Made by a program: the position numbers and the translations under genes
In this document: piece after piece, positions 27,309-36,785 of the stretch
Position numbering within the stretch: the first letter of the stretch is position 1
How the letters are laid out: each line of letters begins with the position of its first letter
Source: Pseudarthrobacter sp. IC2-21
GTDB lineage: Bacteria > Actinomycetota > Actinomycetes > Actinomycetales > Micrococcaceae
NCBI RefSeq assembly: GCF_034048115.1
Contig: NZ_CP139145.1
Location: 1,178,001 to 1,242,000 of the forward strand
Direction of reading: 5' to 3'
Length of the DNA: 64,000 nucleotides
The notes under the pieces: generated by a model
What the model was told of the DNA's origin: nothing
Database searches by the model: none
Seen by the model: only the letters and a program-made list of their open reading frames with translations

Positions 27309-28131
27309 TCAGGCCCGCGCCCACCCGCCGGCCGTCTCCGCGGCGAGGGCGCGGCGCTGGGGTGCGTTCTACTACGCCGAGCAGGTGCTCCGCGTGATGA
27401 AGGGCTACGGCTGGTCCATCCTGATGTACAGCGTGGGGCAGCCGGTGGCGTACCTGTTTGCGATGGGGGTGGGGCTGGCCACCCTGGTGGACGCCGGGGC
27501 CGCGGGATCCTTCGGGGGCGTCAGCTATCTGGCCTTCATTGCTCCGGCGCTGCTCGTTTCGGCGGCGGTGATGACCGCCGCCAACGAGTTCACGTTCCCC
27601 GTGATGGACGGATTCAAGTGGCGCCGGATCTACTACGGGCCGCACGCTTCCCCGCTCGCCCCGCAGCAGATTGCCGCCGGGCAGATCATGGCCGTGACGG
27701 TGCGCCTGCTGGTGCAGTCGGCAATCTACTTTGCGGTTGTGGGATTGTTCGGTGCGTCCCCGTCCGGCTGGGGTTGGGCCGGGATTGTGGTGGCCACCCT
27801 CGCTGGGCTCTCGTTTGGCTTGCCGCTGATGGCCTATGCCGCGTCCATAAAGGAAGACAAGGGCCAGTTCGCGCTGGTGATGCGCTTCATTGTGATGCCG
27901 CTCTTCCTTTTCTCCGGAACGTTCTTCCCGCTGGACACGCTGCCCCTGGCCGTCCGCTGGATCGGCTGGATCTCGCCGATCTGGCACGGAACACAGCTGG
28001 GCCGCGTCTTCAGCTACGGCTACCGCGAGCCGCCGGTTCTCACGGCGGTGCACATCGCGGTGCTGGCTGCGCTGGCGGTGCTCGGATGGGTCCTGACGAA
28101 GCGCCAGTTCATCCGGAGGCTGGGGCAATGA
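27301..28131 (+). CDS. ABC-2 type permease, first copy
   Basis: A 276-residue membrane protein with about six hydrophobic segments. The ABC-2 signature region RFIVMPLFLFSGTFFPLDTLP lies before the last two segments. Start is TTG at 27301, inside the ATPase reading end, so translation is coupled. It is paralogous to the permease that follows (shared FSGTFFPL/FSATFYPL and PLWHG/PIWHG motifs), and the two probably form a heterodimeric channel. Confidence 0.9.
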   Translation: MTDQARAHPPAVSAARARRWGAFYYAEQVLRVMKGYGWSILMYSVGQPVAYLFAMGVGLATLVDAGAAGSFGGVSYLAFIAPALLVSAAVMTAANEFTFPVMDGFKWRRIYYGPHASPLAPQQIAAGQIMAVTVRLLVQSAIYFAVVGLFGASPSGWGWAGIVVATLAGLSFGLPLMAYAASIKEDKGQFALVMRFIVMPLFLFSGTFFPLDTLPLAVRWIGWISPIWHGTQLGRVFSYGYREPPVLTAVHIAVLAALAVLGWVLTKRQFIRRLGQ

Positions 28132-28979
28132 GCACCGTCCCCGGCAGCAGCGTCAGGGGCCCGCGCCACAGCGTCACGGAGCTCGCGCGCAACAGGACGT
28201 TCGGTCCGCTGTATTCCCGTAACGCCAAAGCCGTGATCTCGCGGGGGCTGATGGCCACAAAAAGCAGCAACTGGCTGGTGATGCTTTCCGGCTTCTTTGA
28301 GCCGGTGCTGTTCCTGATCTCCATGGGCGTGGGCCTTGGCGCCATCGTTGGGTCGGTGCAGGGGCCCGACGGAGCGCCCATCAGCTACGCCGCCTACATC
28401 GCCCCGGCACTGCTGGCCGTCTCGGCCATGAACGGCGCGGTGTATGACTCCACCTGGAACGTGTTCTTCAAAATGAACTTCGCCAAGCTGTACCAGGGCA
28501 TGCTGTACACCTCCCTGGGGCCGCTGGACGTGGCCCTCGGCGAGATTTTCCTGGCGCTGTTGCGTGGCCTGCTCTATGCGACGGGGTTCACGGCGGTGAT
28601 GGGCCTGATGGGGTTGATCACCACACCCTGGGCCGTCCTGATGATTCCGGCGTCGGTGCTCATCGCTTTCGGATTTGCCAGCCTCGGAATGGGGATCACC
28701 AGCTTCCTGAAGACCTTCCAGCAGATGGACTGGATCAACTTCATCATGCTGCCCATGTTTCTGTTCAGTGCCACGTTCTATCCGCTCAGCGTCTACCCGC
28801 AGTACATCCAATGGCTCATCCAGGCCATGCCGCTCTGGCATGGTGTGGAGCTGCTGCGCCAGATCAGCGTGGGCGTCTTCACGCCCGCCACCGCCGTCCA
28901 TATTGGCTACTACGTGCTGATGACGGCTCTGGGCATGCTGCTCACCACGGTGCGGCTTCGGAAGCTGTTCCTGAGGTAA
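28128..28979 (+). CDS. ABC-2 type permease, second copy
   Basis: A 283-residue membrane protein that overlaps the preceding permease by four bases (ATGA). About six hydrophobic segments are seen, with MLPMFLFSATFYPLSVYP and MPLWHGVELLRQ matching the ABC-2 family. The open frame extends upstream to 27618, but that part is the other permease read in a different frame. RBS GGAGG lies close upstream. Third gene of the exporter operon; palindrome D follows six bases after the stop. Confidence 0.9.
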   Translation: MSTVPGSSVRGPRHSVTELARNRTFGPLYSRNAKAVISRGLMATKSSNWLVMLSGFFEPVLFLISMGVGLGAIVGSVQGPDGAPISYAAYIAPALLAVSAMNGAVYDSTWNVFFKMNFAKLYQGMLYTSLGPLDVALGEIFLALLRGLLYATGFTAVMGLMGLITTPWAVLMIPASVLIAFGFASLGMGITSFLKTFQQMDWINFIMLPMFLFSATFYPLSVYPQYIQWLIQAMPLWHGVELLRQISVGVFTPATAVHIGYYVLMTALGMLLTTVRLRKLFLR

Positions 28980-28985
28980 CCCCGC

Positions 28986-29051
28986 CCCAACTGGGTAGCA
29001 CTAAGTGTCGTTTTGACCGTCCAAAACGACACTTACTGCTACTTACTTGGG
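28986..29051. repeat. 66-bp palindromic element, copy D
   Basis: Arms 28986-29016 and 29021-29051 around CCGT, with about five mismatches in 31 pairs. It shares ends CCCAAC/CTTGGG and core TGTCGTTTTGA with copy C and is the second member of that subtype. It sits just after the exporter operon and 61 bp before the next gene. Confidence 0.93.
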
Positions 29052-29112
29052 GGAGTGTTCGCCGGGGGTGGAAGGGGTAAAAGGGCGCCGCGGCGTTTGA
29101 GACAATGGACCC

Positions 29113-29676
29113 ATGCGATCTCTGGGTAACCCACAGTCCCCGTCCGGCCGGTCCAAGGGCGGCTTCTCCATGCTTCGGATCAGCGGGCCCGGGATGATGG
29201 TCTTTATCATCGCCTTCCTGGTCGCGGTCATCTTCGCCGCGAACCAGAACGACGTCGTGGGCTGGGTTGTCGCGGTCATCGCCGGCTTCTGGCTCGCGCT
29301 GGCGTCGTTCGTGGTATTCAGCATCCAGAAGGCCGCCAAAAAGGCGGGTGCCAAACTGACGGAAGCCCAGAATGCGTTCAACAGCGCCGCCGGCCGCGCG
29401 CCGTCGTCGGCCTCTGCTGACCATGGCGGCACCCGGGTGGTGGCCGAGCGGACCGAGGGAGACGAGGTCCGGGACCTCAAACTGGACCACTCCTTCAAGA
29501 TTGTGCAGGTGCAGATCCGGGTGGTGGAGCAGGAACGGGCCAAAGGTGACGGCGCGGACCAGGACACCATTCGCCGGGCACTGGAGACCATCGAGATCAC
29601 CGCAACGAACGCCCGGGACATGATCCGCTCCGCCGGCAGCACCGGGGACCCGGTCAGCGGAACCATCATCGACTAG
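29113..29676 (+). CDS. Small two-TM membrane protein, unknown function
   Basis: A 187-residue protein. Two hydrophobic segments lie at about 24-44 (MMVFIIAFLVAVIFAANQ) and 47-70 (VVGWVVAVIAGFWLALASFVV), followed by a charged, probably coiled and cytoplasmic tail of 115 residues. No domain recognised. GACAAT six bases before the ATG, with no Shine-Dalgarno, suggests a leaderless transcript. Its stop codon supplies part of the likely -10 of the next gene. Confidence 0.7.
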   Translation: MRSLGNPQSPSGRSKGGFSMLRISGPGMMVFIIAFLVAVIFAANQNDVVGWVVAVIAGFWLALASFVVFSIQKAAKKAGAKLTEAQNAFNSAAGRAPSSASADHGGTRVVAERTEGDEVRDLKLDHSFKIVQVQIRVVEQERAKGDGADQDTIRRALETIEITATNARDMIRSAGSTGDPVSGTIID

Positions 29677-29686
29677 AGTGGTGCGG

Positions 29687-30520
29687 GTGAGTTCGGCATT
29701 GAAGAAGGATCACCTTCGCATCGCATCAGTCAACGTCAACGGCCTCCGGGCTGCCTTCAAGAACGGCATGGCGGCCTGGCTGGAGCCCCGCGAAGTGGAT
29801 ATCCTCTGCCTCCAGGAGGTCCGGGCACCCGACGCGATCGTACGCCAGTTGCTGGGCGACGGCTGGCATATCCTCCATGCCGAAGCGGAAGCCAAAGGCC
29901 GTGCCGGCGTCGCCATTGCGTCGCGCGAAGAACCCCTGTACACCCGCAACGGCATCGGGGATGACTACTTCGCCACCGCCGGCCGCTGGGTGGAGGCTGA
30001 TTTCCGCGTGAACGATGCCGCCGGAAACCCTGTTCAGCTGACGGTCGCCAGCGCCTACGTGCACTCCGGCGAGGCCGGAACTCCCAAGCAGGTGGACAAG
30101 TACCGCTTCCTGGACGTCATGAGCACCCGCCTGCCGGAGCTCACCAAGCACAGTGATCACGCACTCGTCGTGGGCGACCTCAACGTTGGCCACACCGAAC
30201 GGGACATCCGGAACTGGAAGGGTAACGTCAGGAAAGCCGGCTTCCTGCCCGAGGAACGCGCCTACTTTGACCGCTTCTTCGGCGAGGACATCGGTTGGAG
30301 GGATGTTCATCGCGGCCTGGCAGGAGATGTGGACGGCCCGTACACCTGGTGGTCACAACGTGGCCAGGCGTTCGATAACGACACCGGTTGGCGCATCGAC
30401 TACCACCTGGCCACACCGGACCTCGCAGCGGCCGCCGTCTCCGCAGTTGTGGACCGGGCGCCCTCGTGGGACACCCGCTTCTCTGACCATGCCCCGCTGG
30501 TAGTGGACTACCGGCTCTAA
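29687..30520 (+). CDS. xth: Exodeoxyribonuclease III / AP endonuclease
   Basis: A 277-residue EEP-fold DNA repair nuclease acting at abasic sites. Motifs in order: SVNVNGLRAAFK, LCLQEVRAPD (metal-binding Glu), ASAYVHSG, VGDLNVGHTERD (catalytic Asp/Asn), WRIDYHLATP and SDHAPLVVDY (catalytic His). GTG 29687 is chosen because TAGAGT (29674-29679) lies seven bases upstream, a leaderless arrangement; earlier in-frame GTGs fall inside that promoter. Confidence 0.93.
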   Translation: MSSALKKDHLRIASVNVNGLRAAFKNGMAAWLEPREVDILCLQEVRAPDAIVRQLLGDGWHILHAEAEAKGRAGVAIASREEPLYTRNGIGDDYFATAGRWVEADFRVNDAAGNPVQLTVASAYVHSGEAGTPKQVDKYRFLDVMSTRLPELTKHSDHALVVGDLNVGHTERDIRNWKGNVRKAGFLPEERAYFDRFFGEDIGWRDVHRGLAGDVDGPYTWWSQRGQAFDNDTGWRIDYHLATPDLAAAAVSAVVDRAPSWDTRFSDHAPLVVDYRL

Positions 30521-30538
30521 ATCTTAAGGTTCCAACGA

Positions 30539-31579
30539 ATGACCAGCTCACCTTCACAGGGCCGCAAACGGATTCTTTCCGGCGCCAAGCCCACAGCCGA
30601 CTCCCTGCACCTGGGCAACTACATCGGTGCCGTCCGCAACTGGGTGGACATGCAGTCCGCCTACGACGCCGTGTTCTTCATCCCCGATCTGCACGCCATC
30701 ACCGTGGACTTCGACCCGGCCGAACTCAGCAACCGCACCCGCGTGGTGGCGGCCCAGTACATCGCGGCCGGCATTGATCCGGACAAGAGCATCTTCTTCG
30801 TCCAGTCACACGTCCCCGAGCACGCGCAGCTGGCGTGGGCGCTGAACTGCATCACCGGCTTCGGCGAAGCCTCCCGCATGACCCAGTTCAAGGACAAAAC
30901 ACAGAAGGCCGGCGCCGACGCCGCCACCCTGGGGCTCTTCGCCTACCCCACCCTGATGGCCGCGGACATCCTGCTGTACCAGACCGACCTGGTGCCGGTT
31001 GGTGAGGACCAGCGCCAGCACCTGGAGCTGACCCGGAACCTGGCCCAGCGGTTCAACACACGCTTCGGCGAGACCTTCACCGTGCCCGAGGCCACCATCC
31101 TCAAGGAAAGCGCGAAGATCTACGACCTGCAGAACCCCACCGCCAAGATGTCGAAAACGGGGGAGTCACCCAACGGCTCCATCCAGCTCCTGGAAGACCC
31201 CAAGGTGGCCGCCAAGCGCATCAAGTCGGCGGTGACGGATACCGGCACGGAGATCCGGTTCGACCTCGAAGAAAAGCCGGGCATCTCCAACCTGCTGACC
31301 ATCTATTCCTCCCTGACCGGCAAACCGGTGCCGGAGCTCGAGGCCGAGTACCAAGGCAAAATGTATGGCCACCTGAAGGTGGATCTCGCCGAAGTCATGG
31401 TGGACTTCATCACGCCGCTGCGAAACCGCACCAACGAGCTGATGGCGGATCCGGCCGAGCTGGACAGGCTGCTTGCCCAGGGCGCGGAGCGTGCCCGCGA
31501 GATCGCTTCGGTGACGCTCAGCCAGGTCTATGAGCGGATGGGTTTCCTGCCCTCACTGCGCCTGGCCGGAGTCCGCTAG
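30539..31579 (+). CDS. trpS: Tryptophanyl-tRNA synthetase
   Basis: A 346-residue class I aminoacyl-tRNA synthetase charging tRNA-Trp. The HIGH motif appears as HLGN (24-27, HLGNYIG) and the KMSKS motif as KMSKT starting at Lys203. [15 protein letters not shown] is typical of bacterial TrpS. The length is normal for the family. Start ATG follows an AAGG-containing leader 18 bases after xth. No Trp-leader or attenuator is seen in the short gap. Confidence 0.97.
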   Translation: MTSSPSQGRKRILSGAKPTADSLHLGNYIGAVRNWVDMQSAYDAVFFIPDLHAITVDFDPAELSNRTRVVAAQYIAAGIDPDKSIFFVQSHVPEHAQLAWALNCITGFGEASRMTQFKDKTQKAGADAATLGLFAYPTLMAADILLYQTDLVPVGEDQRQHLELTRNLAQRFNTRFGETFTVPEATILKESAKIYDLQNPTAKMSKTGESPNGSIQLLEDPKVAAKRIKSAVTDTGTEIRFDLEEKPGISNLLTIYSSLTGKPVPELEAEYQGKMYGHLKVDLAEVMVDFITPLRNRTNELMADPAELDRLLAQGAERAREIASVTLSQVYERMGFLPSLRLAGVR

Positions 31580-31583
31580 AGCA

Positions 31584-32189
31584 ATGCCGGCCGCGAGGAC
31601 TGTCAGCGAAGGAGTGAGCGTCGGCGTCATTCTGGGGTTCCCGCCTGCCATCGCGGCGGAACTTCAGCGGTGGCGGGCTTCGTTCGGTGATCCGATGGCC
31701 GGGGTGGTCCCCGCCCACATCACGCTGGTCACCACCACCCCCACCGACGACTGGGAAGCCACCCGCGCCCACGTCCATGAGGTGGCCCGCAACCAGGCCC
31801 CGTTTATGGTGACCATTTCCGGTACGGGGACTTTCCGGCCGGTTTCCCCGGTGGTTTACATCAACGTGGAAGAGGGCTTCGACGCCTGCGTGGAGCTGCA
31901 CGAGAAACTTCAGACCGGCCCGCTCCAACGGGACCTGCCGTTTTCGTACCATCCCCATGTCACCATCGCCCACGATGTTGCCCCGGAGAGCCTCGATCAG
32001 GCCGAAACGGTGCTCGAAAGCTACAGGGCCACCTTCCCTGTGGTTAGCATGGGACTCTACGAGCATGATGCTGACGGCATCTGGCAGCTACGGGAAGAGT
32101 TGGACTTTGGGACCGAAACTGACGACGACGGCGGGGGCGGCGGCACCACGAAAGACGCCGACGCAAACGGAGCCACCGCTTCCCACTGA
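31584..32189 (+). CDS. 2H phosphoesterase / 2'-5' RNA ligase-like protein
   Basis: A 201-residue protein with the two His-x-Thr motifs of the 2H phosphoesterase superfamily, HITLV (about residue 47) and HVTIAH (about 130). Members hydrolyse 2',5' or cyclic phosphodiesters; the physiological substrate here is unknown. The C-terminus is an acidic, Gly-rich tail (TDDDGGGGGTTKDAD). ATG 31584, four bases after trpS, is preferred to the longer frame that overlaps trpS. Probably cotranscribed with trpS. Confidence 0.85.
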   Translation: MPAARTVSEGVSVGVILGFPPAIAAELQRWRASFGDPMAGVVPAHITLVTTTPTDDWEATRAHVHEVARNQAPFMVTISGTGTFRPVSPVVYINVEEGFDACVELHEKLQTGPLQRDLPFSYHPHVTIAHDVAPESLDQAETVLESYRATFPVVSMGLYEHDADGIWQLREELDFGTETDDDGGGGGTTKDADANGATASH

Positions 32190-32226
32190 GCAGGCGCGCC
32201 TGAAGCTGGCCGTCATCCAAAAAAGG

Positions 32227-33276
32227 ATGGAGTGGGGCAAGGCCAGAAGATCCGACGGCGGCCCGCTGGCCAGCCTCATGGCGCTGGTCCAGTGGCTGCT
32301 CGCCCGGCTTAACGCCTTCCGGCCGATGCGTGCATGGCAGCACTACAACCTCCAGCACGGCCCGCTCATGAGTGCCGGCATCGGCTTCAACATGTTCTTC
32401 TCCATCACGGGCCTGCTGGCGACGGGATTCTCCATTGCCGGCCTGGTGCTGCAGGGCCAGCCTGCACTGCTGGACAACATCATCAGCAGCGTGGCCCAAA
32501 GTGCGCCCGGCCTGCTGAAAGTCAATGGCGGCGCAGGCCTGGTGGATCCCAAGGACCTGCTGAACCCGACCGGCCTGGGCTGGACCGCCGTGATCGCAGC
32601 GGTGGTCACCGTGATCACATCCCTGGGATGGATCGCCGGGCTGCGTGACGGCCTGCGCGGCGTGGTGCAGCTGCCGCCACTGAAACTCAACATCATCCTG
32701 ATGAAGCTGCGGGACGCGGGCACCCTGCTGCTGCTGGGCGTGGCCCTGGTCATCAGCGCGGGCGCGTCGCTGGTGTTCGGCACCGCCGCCGGATGGGTCA
32801 GCGACTTCCTCCACCTGGACCCCGTTATCGCCGGTCCGCTGACCACGCTGATCAAGATCGGTGTGCCGCTGGTGCTCAGCTGGGTGACCGCCGTCGTGAT
32901 GTTCCGCCTGGCGGGCGGGCTGAAGCTCTCCCGGCGTGCGCTGCTGGAAGGGACCATCCTGGCCGCGGTGGGCACCACCATTCTGCAGGTCTTCAGCACT
33001 GAACTGCTCGCCGGTGCCGGCCGGAACCCCATCCTGGCACCGTTCGCCATCATCATCGGCCTGCTGATCTGGTTCAACCTGGTCAGCCAGGTCTACCTGG
33101 TGTCGGCCGCCTGGTCAGTTGTCCGCGAAGCGGACCTCACGAGCGCGCCTGCCGGTCACGAGAAGGGGCTCTGGGGCTCCCGCCACATCCAGCCCGGCAA
33201 GACGCCCGTGGAGCGCGACGGCGGTCCCGCCGCTAGTGCCCGGCGTCCAGGTATTGGTCGGCCCAGGCAGAAATGA
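32227..33276 (+). CDS. YihY/BrkB-family membrane protein
   Basis: A 349-residue integral membrane protein with six hydrophobic segments. N-terminal family landmarks are RAWQHYNLQHGPLMSAGIGFNMFFS and, later, LSRRALLEGTILAAVGTTILQ. Function is unknown; the old ribonuclease BN label for this family is not supported. The start is uncertain: the open frame reaches back into the preceding gene and TTG 32107 is an alternative. The 3' end overlaps the convergent hydrolase gene by 44 bases. Confidence 0.83.
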   Translation: MEWGKARRSDGGPLASLMALVQWLLARLNAFRPMRAWQHYNLQHGPLMSAGIGFNMFFSITGLLATGFSIAGLVLQGQPALLDNIISSVAQSAPGLLKVNGGAGLVDPKDLLNPTGLGWTAVIAAVVTVITSLGWIAGLRDGLRGVVQLPPLKLNIILMKLRDAGTLLLLGVALVISAGASLVFGTAAGWVSDFLHLDPVIAGPLTTLIKIGVPLVLSWVTAVVMFRLAGGLKLSRRALLEGTILAAVGTTILQVFSTELLAGAGRNPILAPFAIIIGLLIWFNLVSQVYLVSAAWSVVREADLTSAPAGHEKGLWGSRHIQPGKTPVERDGGPAASARRPGIGRPRQK

Positions 33277-34003
33277 TCCGGGCGGCACGGGCTGCCTGAC
33301 CCTTGCCGGTCAGCAGGTGGTCGCTGCCTTCGAGTGAGATGAAGTTCCGCGGGTGGCGGGCGGTTTGGAAGATGGTGCTGGCGTTTTCGATGCCCACCGT
33401 GTTGTCCGTGGGGGAGTGCAGCACCATCAGGGGCTTGTGCAGTTGCCGGATGCAGTCCGTAAGGTCCGCGTTCTCCAGGTCCTCCACAAAATGCTTCCGG
33501 ATCTCCACGCGTTTCCCGCCCAGATCCACTTCGGCGCTGCCCTCGCTGAGGATCCTGTCCAGGGCGGCGTCGAACACGTGCGCCACATGCTTGGGGGAGA
33601 ACGGGGCACCTACGGTTGCGACGGCGTCGAGCTCGGGAATCTGCCTGGCCGCGGACAGTACGGCTGCACCGCCAAAGGAGTGGCCCACCAGCAGCGAAAT
33701 TTGCTTGCCCTGCGCGCGCATGAACTCCGCAGCCCTCACCGTGTCCGCCACCTTGTGGCTGAAGGAGCCCTCGGACCAGTGGCCGGCGGACTCGCCCAGC
33801 CCCAGATTGTCGAAGCGCAGCATGCCGATCCCGCTGTCGGCCAAGGCCTTGCACATCCTGGACGCGGACGGGCTGTCCTTGCCCAGGGTGAAGCCGTGGG
33901 AGAACAGGCCCCAGCCGCGAACCGGCCCCTCCGGAAGGTCAATGATGCCGGAGAGGAGCTCGCCGGTGGTTCCTTCGAAGCTGACTTTTTCAGAGCGGGA
34001 CAT
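33233..34003 (-). CDS. Alpha/beta hydrolase
   Basis: A 256-residue serine hydrolase. Nucleophile elbow VGHSFGGAA, Asp in HSPTDNTVGI and catalytic His in GSDHLLTG complete the triad; HGFTLGKDSPSA supplies the oxyanion region. It matches the N-terminal half of proteins elsewhere annotated as bifunctional hydrolase/OsmC fusions, but here it stands alone. Substrate unknown, probably a small ester or peroxide-related compound. It lies just upstream of the sdh terminator and is read on the same strand. Confidence 0.88.
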   Translation of the reverse strand: MSRSEKVSFEGTTGELLSGIIDLPEGPVRGWGLFSHGFTLGKDSPSASRMCKALADSGIGMLRFDNLGLGESAGHWSEGSFSHKVADTVRAAEFMRAQGKQISLLVGHSFGGAAVLSAARQIPELDAVATVGAPFSPKHVAHVFDAALDRILSEGSAEVDLGGKRVEIRKHFVEDLENADLTDCIRQLHKPLMVLHSPTDNTVGIENASTIFQTARHPRNFISLEGSDHLLTGKGQAARAARIISAWADQYLDAGH

Positions 34004-34041
34004 CGTGTGCTGCTTTCGTGGGTGCTGTCAGGAGTTAAACC

Positions 34042-34082
34042 ACGACGGCGCCTATCACCACAAAGGTGGGAGACGCCGTCGT
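34042..34082 (-). terminator. Hairpin ending the sdh operon
   Basis: ACGACGGCG (34042-34050) pairs with CGCCGTCGT (34074-34082), and the loop can extend the stem with CACC/GGTG. It lies 15 bases past the sdhB stop on the minus strand. It shares the ACGACGGCG word with the orphan hairpin at 6418. Confidence 0.75.
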
Positions 34083-34097
34083 ATGCAAAACTGAAAA

Positions 34098-34880
34098 TTA
34101 GACCTTGCGCGAGAGGATTGCCTGCTTGACCTCGGCAATGGCCTGGGTCACCTGAATGCCGCGGGGGCATGCTTCGGTGCAGTTGAAGGTGGTGCGGCAG
34201 CGCCACACACCTTCCTTGTCGTTCAGGATCTCCAGGCGCATGTCACCGGCGTCATCACGGGAATCGAAGATGAAGCGGTGCGCGTTGACGATCGCGGCCG
34301 GCCCGAAGTACTGGCCATCGGTCCAGAACACGGGGCAGGACGAGGTGCACGCAGCGCACAGGATGCACTTGGTGGTGTCGTCGAACCGCTCGCGGTCCTC
34401 GGCGGACTGCAGGCGTTCCTTGGTGGGCTCGTGGCCCTTGTTGATCAGGAAGGGCATGACTTCGCGGAACGACTGGAAGAACGGCTCCATGTCCACAATA
34501 AGGTCCTTCTCCACCGGCAGGCCCTTGATGGGCTCGACCGTGATGGGCTTGGACGTATCCAAGTCCTTCAGGAGGGTCTTGCAGGCCAGGCGATTGCGGC
34601 CGTTGATGCGCATGGCATCGGAACCGCAGACACCGTGGGCGCAGGAACGGCGGAACGAGACGCTGCCGTCGATTTCCCACTTGACTTTGTGCAGGGCATC
34701 CAGCACGCGGTCGGTGCCGTACATGGTCACCTTGAAGTCATCCCACGTGGCGTCCTCGGACACCTCGGGGTTGTAGCGGCGCACACGCAGCGTGACGTCG
34801 AAGGAAGGGATGTCCCCGCCCCCGCCGACGCCGGCGGGCAGTTCGATCTTTGAGGCTGGCTCAGCGAGTTCAGCGGTCAT
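34098..34880 (-). CDS. sdhB: Succinate dehydrogenase iron-sulfur subunit
   Basis: A 260-residue electron-transfer subunit of complex II. The [2Fe-2S] ligands are in CAHGVCGSDA and ACKTL. The [4Fe-4S] and [3Fe-4S] clusters use CILCAACTSSCP and FNCTEACPRGI. Length is normal. It starts one base after the sdhA stop, so the two are coupled. It passes electrons from the FAD in SdhA to quinone at the SdhC/SdhD anchor. Last gene of the operon. Confidence 0.97.
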   Translation of the reverse strand: MTAELAEPASKIELPAGVGGGGDIPSFDVTLRVRRYNPEVSEDATWDDFKVTMYGTDRVLDALHKVKWEIDGSVSFRRSCAHGVCGSDAMRINGRNRLACKTLLKDLDTSKPITVEPIKGLPVEKDLIVDMEPFFQSFREVMPFLINKGHEPTKERLQSAEDRERFDDTTKCILCAACTSSCPVFWTDGQYFGPAAIVNAHRFIFDSRDDAGDMRLEILNDKEGVWRCRTTFNCTEACPRGIQVTQAIAEVKQAILSRKV

Positions 34881-34881
34881 C

Positions 34882-36681
34882 TTAGTACTTCCTCACCATC
34901 GGCTCGTAGCGCGTAAAGACCACCGGTTTGGTGGCAAGTCGGATGCCCGCGATTGACTCGGCGGAACCATCCGCCGGTGCGTGGTCATCCTTGTACGCCA
35001 TGGAGTGCTTCATGAATTTTTCGTCGTCACGTTCCGGGAAGTCCTCGCGGAAGTGTCCGCCGCGGGATTCCTCACGGTGCAGCGCTGCTACGGTCATGAC
35101 CTTGGCCAGCTCCAGCAGGAAGCCCAGCTCGACAGCTTCGAGCAGGTCCAGGTTGAAGCGCTTGCCCTTGTCCTGGACGCTGATGTTCTTGTAGCGGGCT
35201 TCGAAGGACTCGATGTCCCGCAGAACCTGGTTCAGCGTGTCTGCAGTGCGGAACACCTGCATGTTGGCGTCCATGGTGTCCTGCAGGTCCTTACGGATCA
35301 GGGCCACCTTTTCGTCGCCGGTGCCGTTGCGGGCAATGTTCAGCAGATCGATGGTGTAGGCCTCCGGGTCTTCGGGGAGTTCCACGAAGTCGGCGGTCTT
35401 GGAGTACTCGGCCGCTGCAATGCCGGCGCGCTTGCCGAACACGTTGATGTCAAGCAGTGAGTTGGTGCCCAGGCGGTTGGAGCCGTGGACGGACACGCAT
35501 GCCACTTCACCGGCGGCGTACAGGCCCGGGATCACGGTGTCGTTGTCCTGCAGGACCTCGGCGCTGATGTTGGTGGGGATGCCGCCCATGGCGTAGTGCG
35601 CCGTGGGGAACACGGGAACCGGTTCCGTGTAGGGCTCCACACCAAGGTAGGTGCGGGCAAACTCGGTGATGTCCGGGAGCTTGGCGTCGATGTGCGCCGG
35701 CTCCAGGTGGGTCAGGTCCAGGAGGACGTAGTCCTTGTTCGGGCCGCAGCCGCGGCCTTCGCGGACTTCATTGGCCATGGAGCGGGCCACGATGTCACGC
35801 GGTGCGAGGTCCTTGATGGTGGGTGCATAGCGCTCCATGAAGCGCTCACCCTCGGAGTTACGCAGGATGGCGCCCTCACCGCGGGCTGCTTCGGAGAGCA
35901 GGATGCCGAGGCCGGCAAGGCCTGTCGGGTGGAACTGGAAGAACTCCATGTCTTCCAGCGGGATGCCGCGGCGGAAGGCGATTCCCATGCCGTCACCGGT
36001 GAGGGTGTGGGCGTTGGAGGTGGTCTTGAAGACCTTGCCCGCGCCGCCGGAGGCGAACACCACGGACTTGGCCTGGAAGACGTGCAGCTCACCGGAGGCG
36101 AGGTCGTAGGACACAACCCCGGCCACGCGCTTCTGCTTGTACGGTGTGCCGTCCTCGCGGACGGCGTCTTCCTCGACCGTCAGCAGGTCCAGGACGTAGT
36201 ACTCGTTGTAGAACTCCACATTGTGCTTGACGCAGTTTTGGTACAGCGTCTGCAGGATCATGTGGCCGGTGCGGTCTGCGGCGTAGCAGGCGCGGCGGAC
36301 CGGTGCCTTGCCGTGATCGCGGGTGTGGCCGCCGAAGCGGCGCTGGTCGATCCGGCCCTCAGGCGTGCGGTTGAACGGCAGGCCCATCTTCTCAAGGTCC
36401 AGCACGGCGTCGATGGCTTCCTTTGCCATCACCTCCGCGGCGTCCTGGTCAACCAGGTAGTCGCCGCCCTTGACGGTGTCGAAGGTGTGCCATTCCCAGT
36501 TGTCTTCCTCGACGTTGGCAAGGGCCGCGCACATGCCGCCCTGCGCCGCACCGGTGTGCGAGCGGGTGGGGTAGAGCTTGGTCAGTACTGCTGTGCGCGC
36601 GCGCTGACCGGATTCGATCGCGGCGCGCATGCCAGCGCCACCGGCACCGACGATGACGACGTCGTACTTATGGACCTGCAT
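34882..36681 (-). CDS. sdhA: Succinate dehydrogenase flavoprotein subunit
   Basis: A 599-residue catalytic subunit oxidising succinate to fumarate. The FAD dinucleotide fold is VGAGGAGMRAAIESG (11-25). The covalent-flavin His is H42 in RSHTGAAQGG. GGHTRDHGKAPVRRACYAADRTGH and HPTGLAGLGIL surround the active site. It follows sdhD after 104 bases, a gap containing a small CCTGCG/CGCAGG hairpin. Membrane-bound at the cytoplasmic face through SdhC/D. Confidence 0.97.
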   Translation of the reverse strand: MQVHKYDVVIVGAGGAGMRAAIESGQRARTAVLTKLYPTRSHTGAAQGGMCAALANVEEDNWEWHTFDTVKGGDYLVDQDAAEVMAKEAIDAVLDLEKMGLPFNRTPEGRIDQRRFGGHTRDHGKAPVRRACYAADRTGHMILQTLYQNCVKHNVEFYNEYYVLDLLTVEEDAVREDGTPYKQKRVAGVVSYDLASGELHVFQAKSVVFASGGAGKVFKTTSNAHTLTGDGMGIAFRRGIPLEDMEFFQFHPTGLAGLGILLSEAARGEGAILRNSEGERFMERYAPTIKDLAPRDIVARSMANEVREGRGCGPNKDYVLLDLTHLEPAHIDAKLPDITEFARTYLGVEPYTEPVPVFPTAHYAMGGIPTNISAEVLQDNDTVIPGLYAAGEVACVSVHGSNRLGTNSLLDINVFGKRAGIAAAEYSKTADFVELPEDPEAYTIDLLNIARNGTGDEKVALIRKDLQDTMDANMQVFRTADTLNQVLRDIESFEARYKNISVQDKGKRFNLDLLEAVELGFLLELAKVMTVAALHREESRGGHFREDFPERDDEKFMKHSMAYKDDHAPADGSAESIAGIRLATKPVVFTRYEPMVRKY

Positions 36682-36785
36682 ACTTTGGCGCTCTTTCTCT
36701 CAAAATTCGCAATAAAACAACGGGCAGGCGTTACCTGCGCCGCAAAACGCAGGCCGTGGCCCGTGGGGCGACGGCCAGGATGTGG

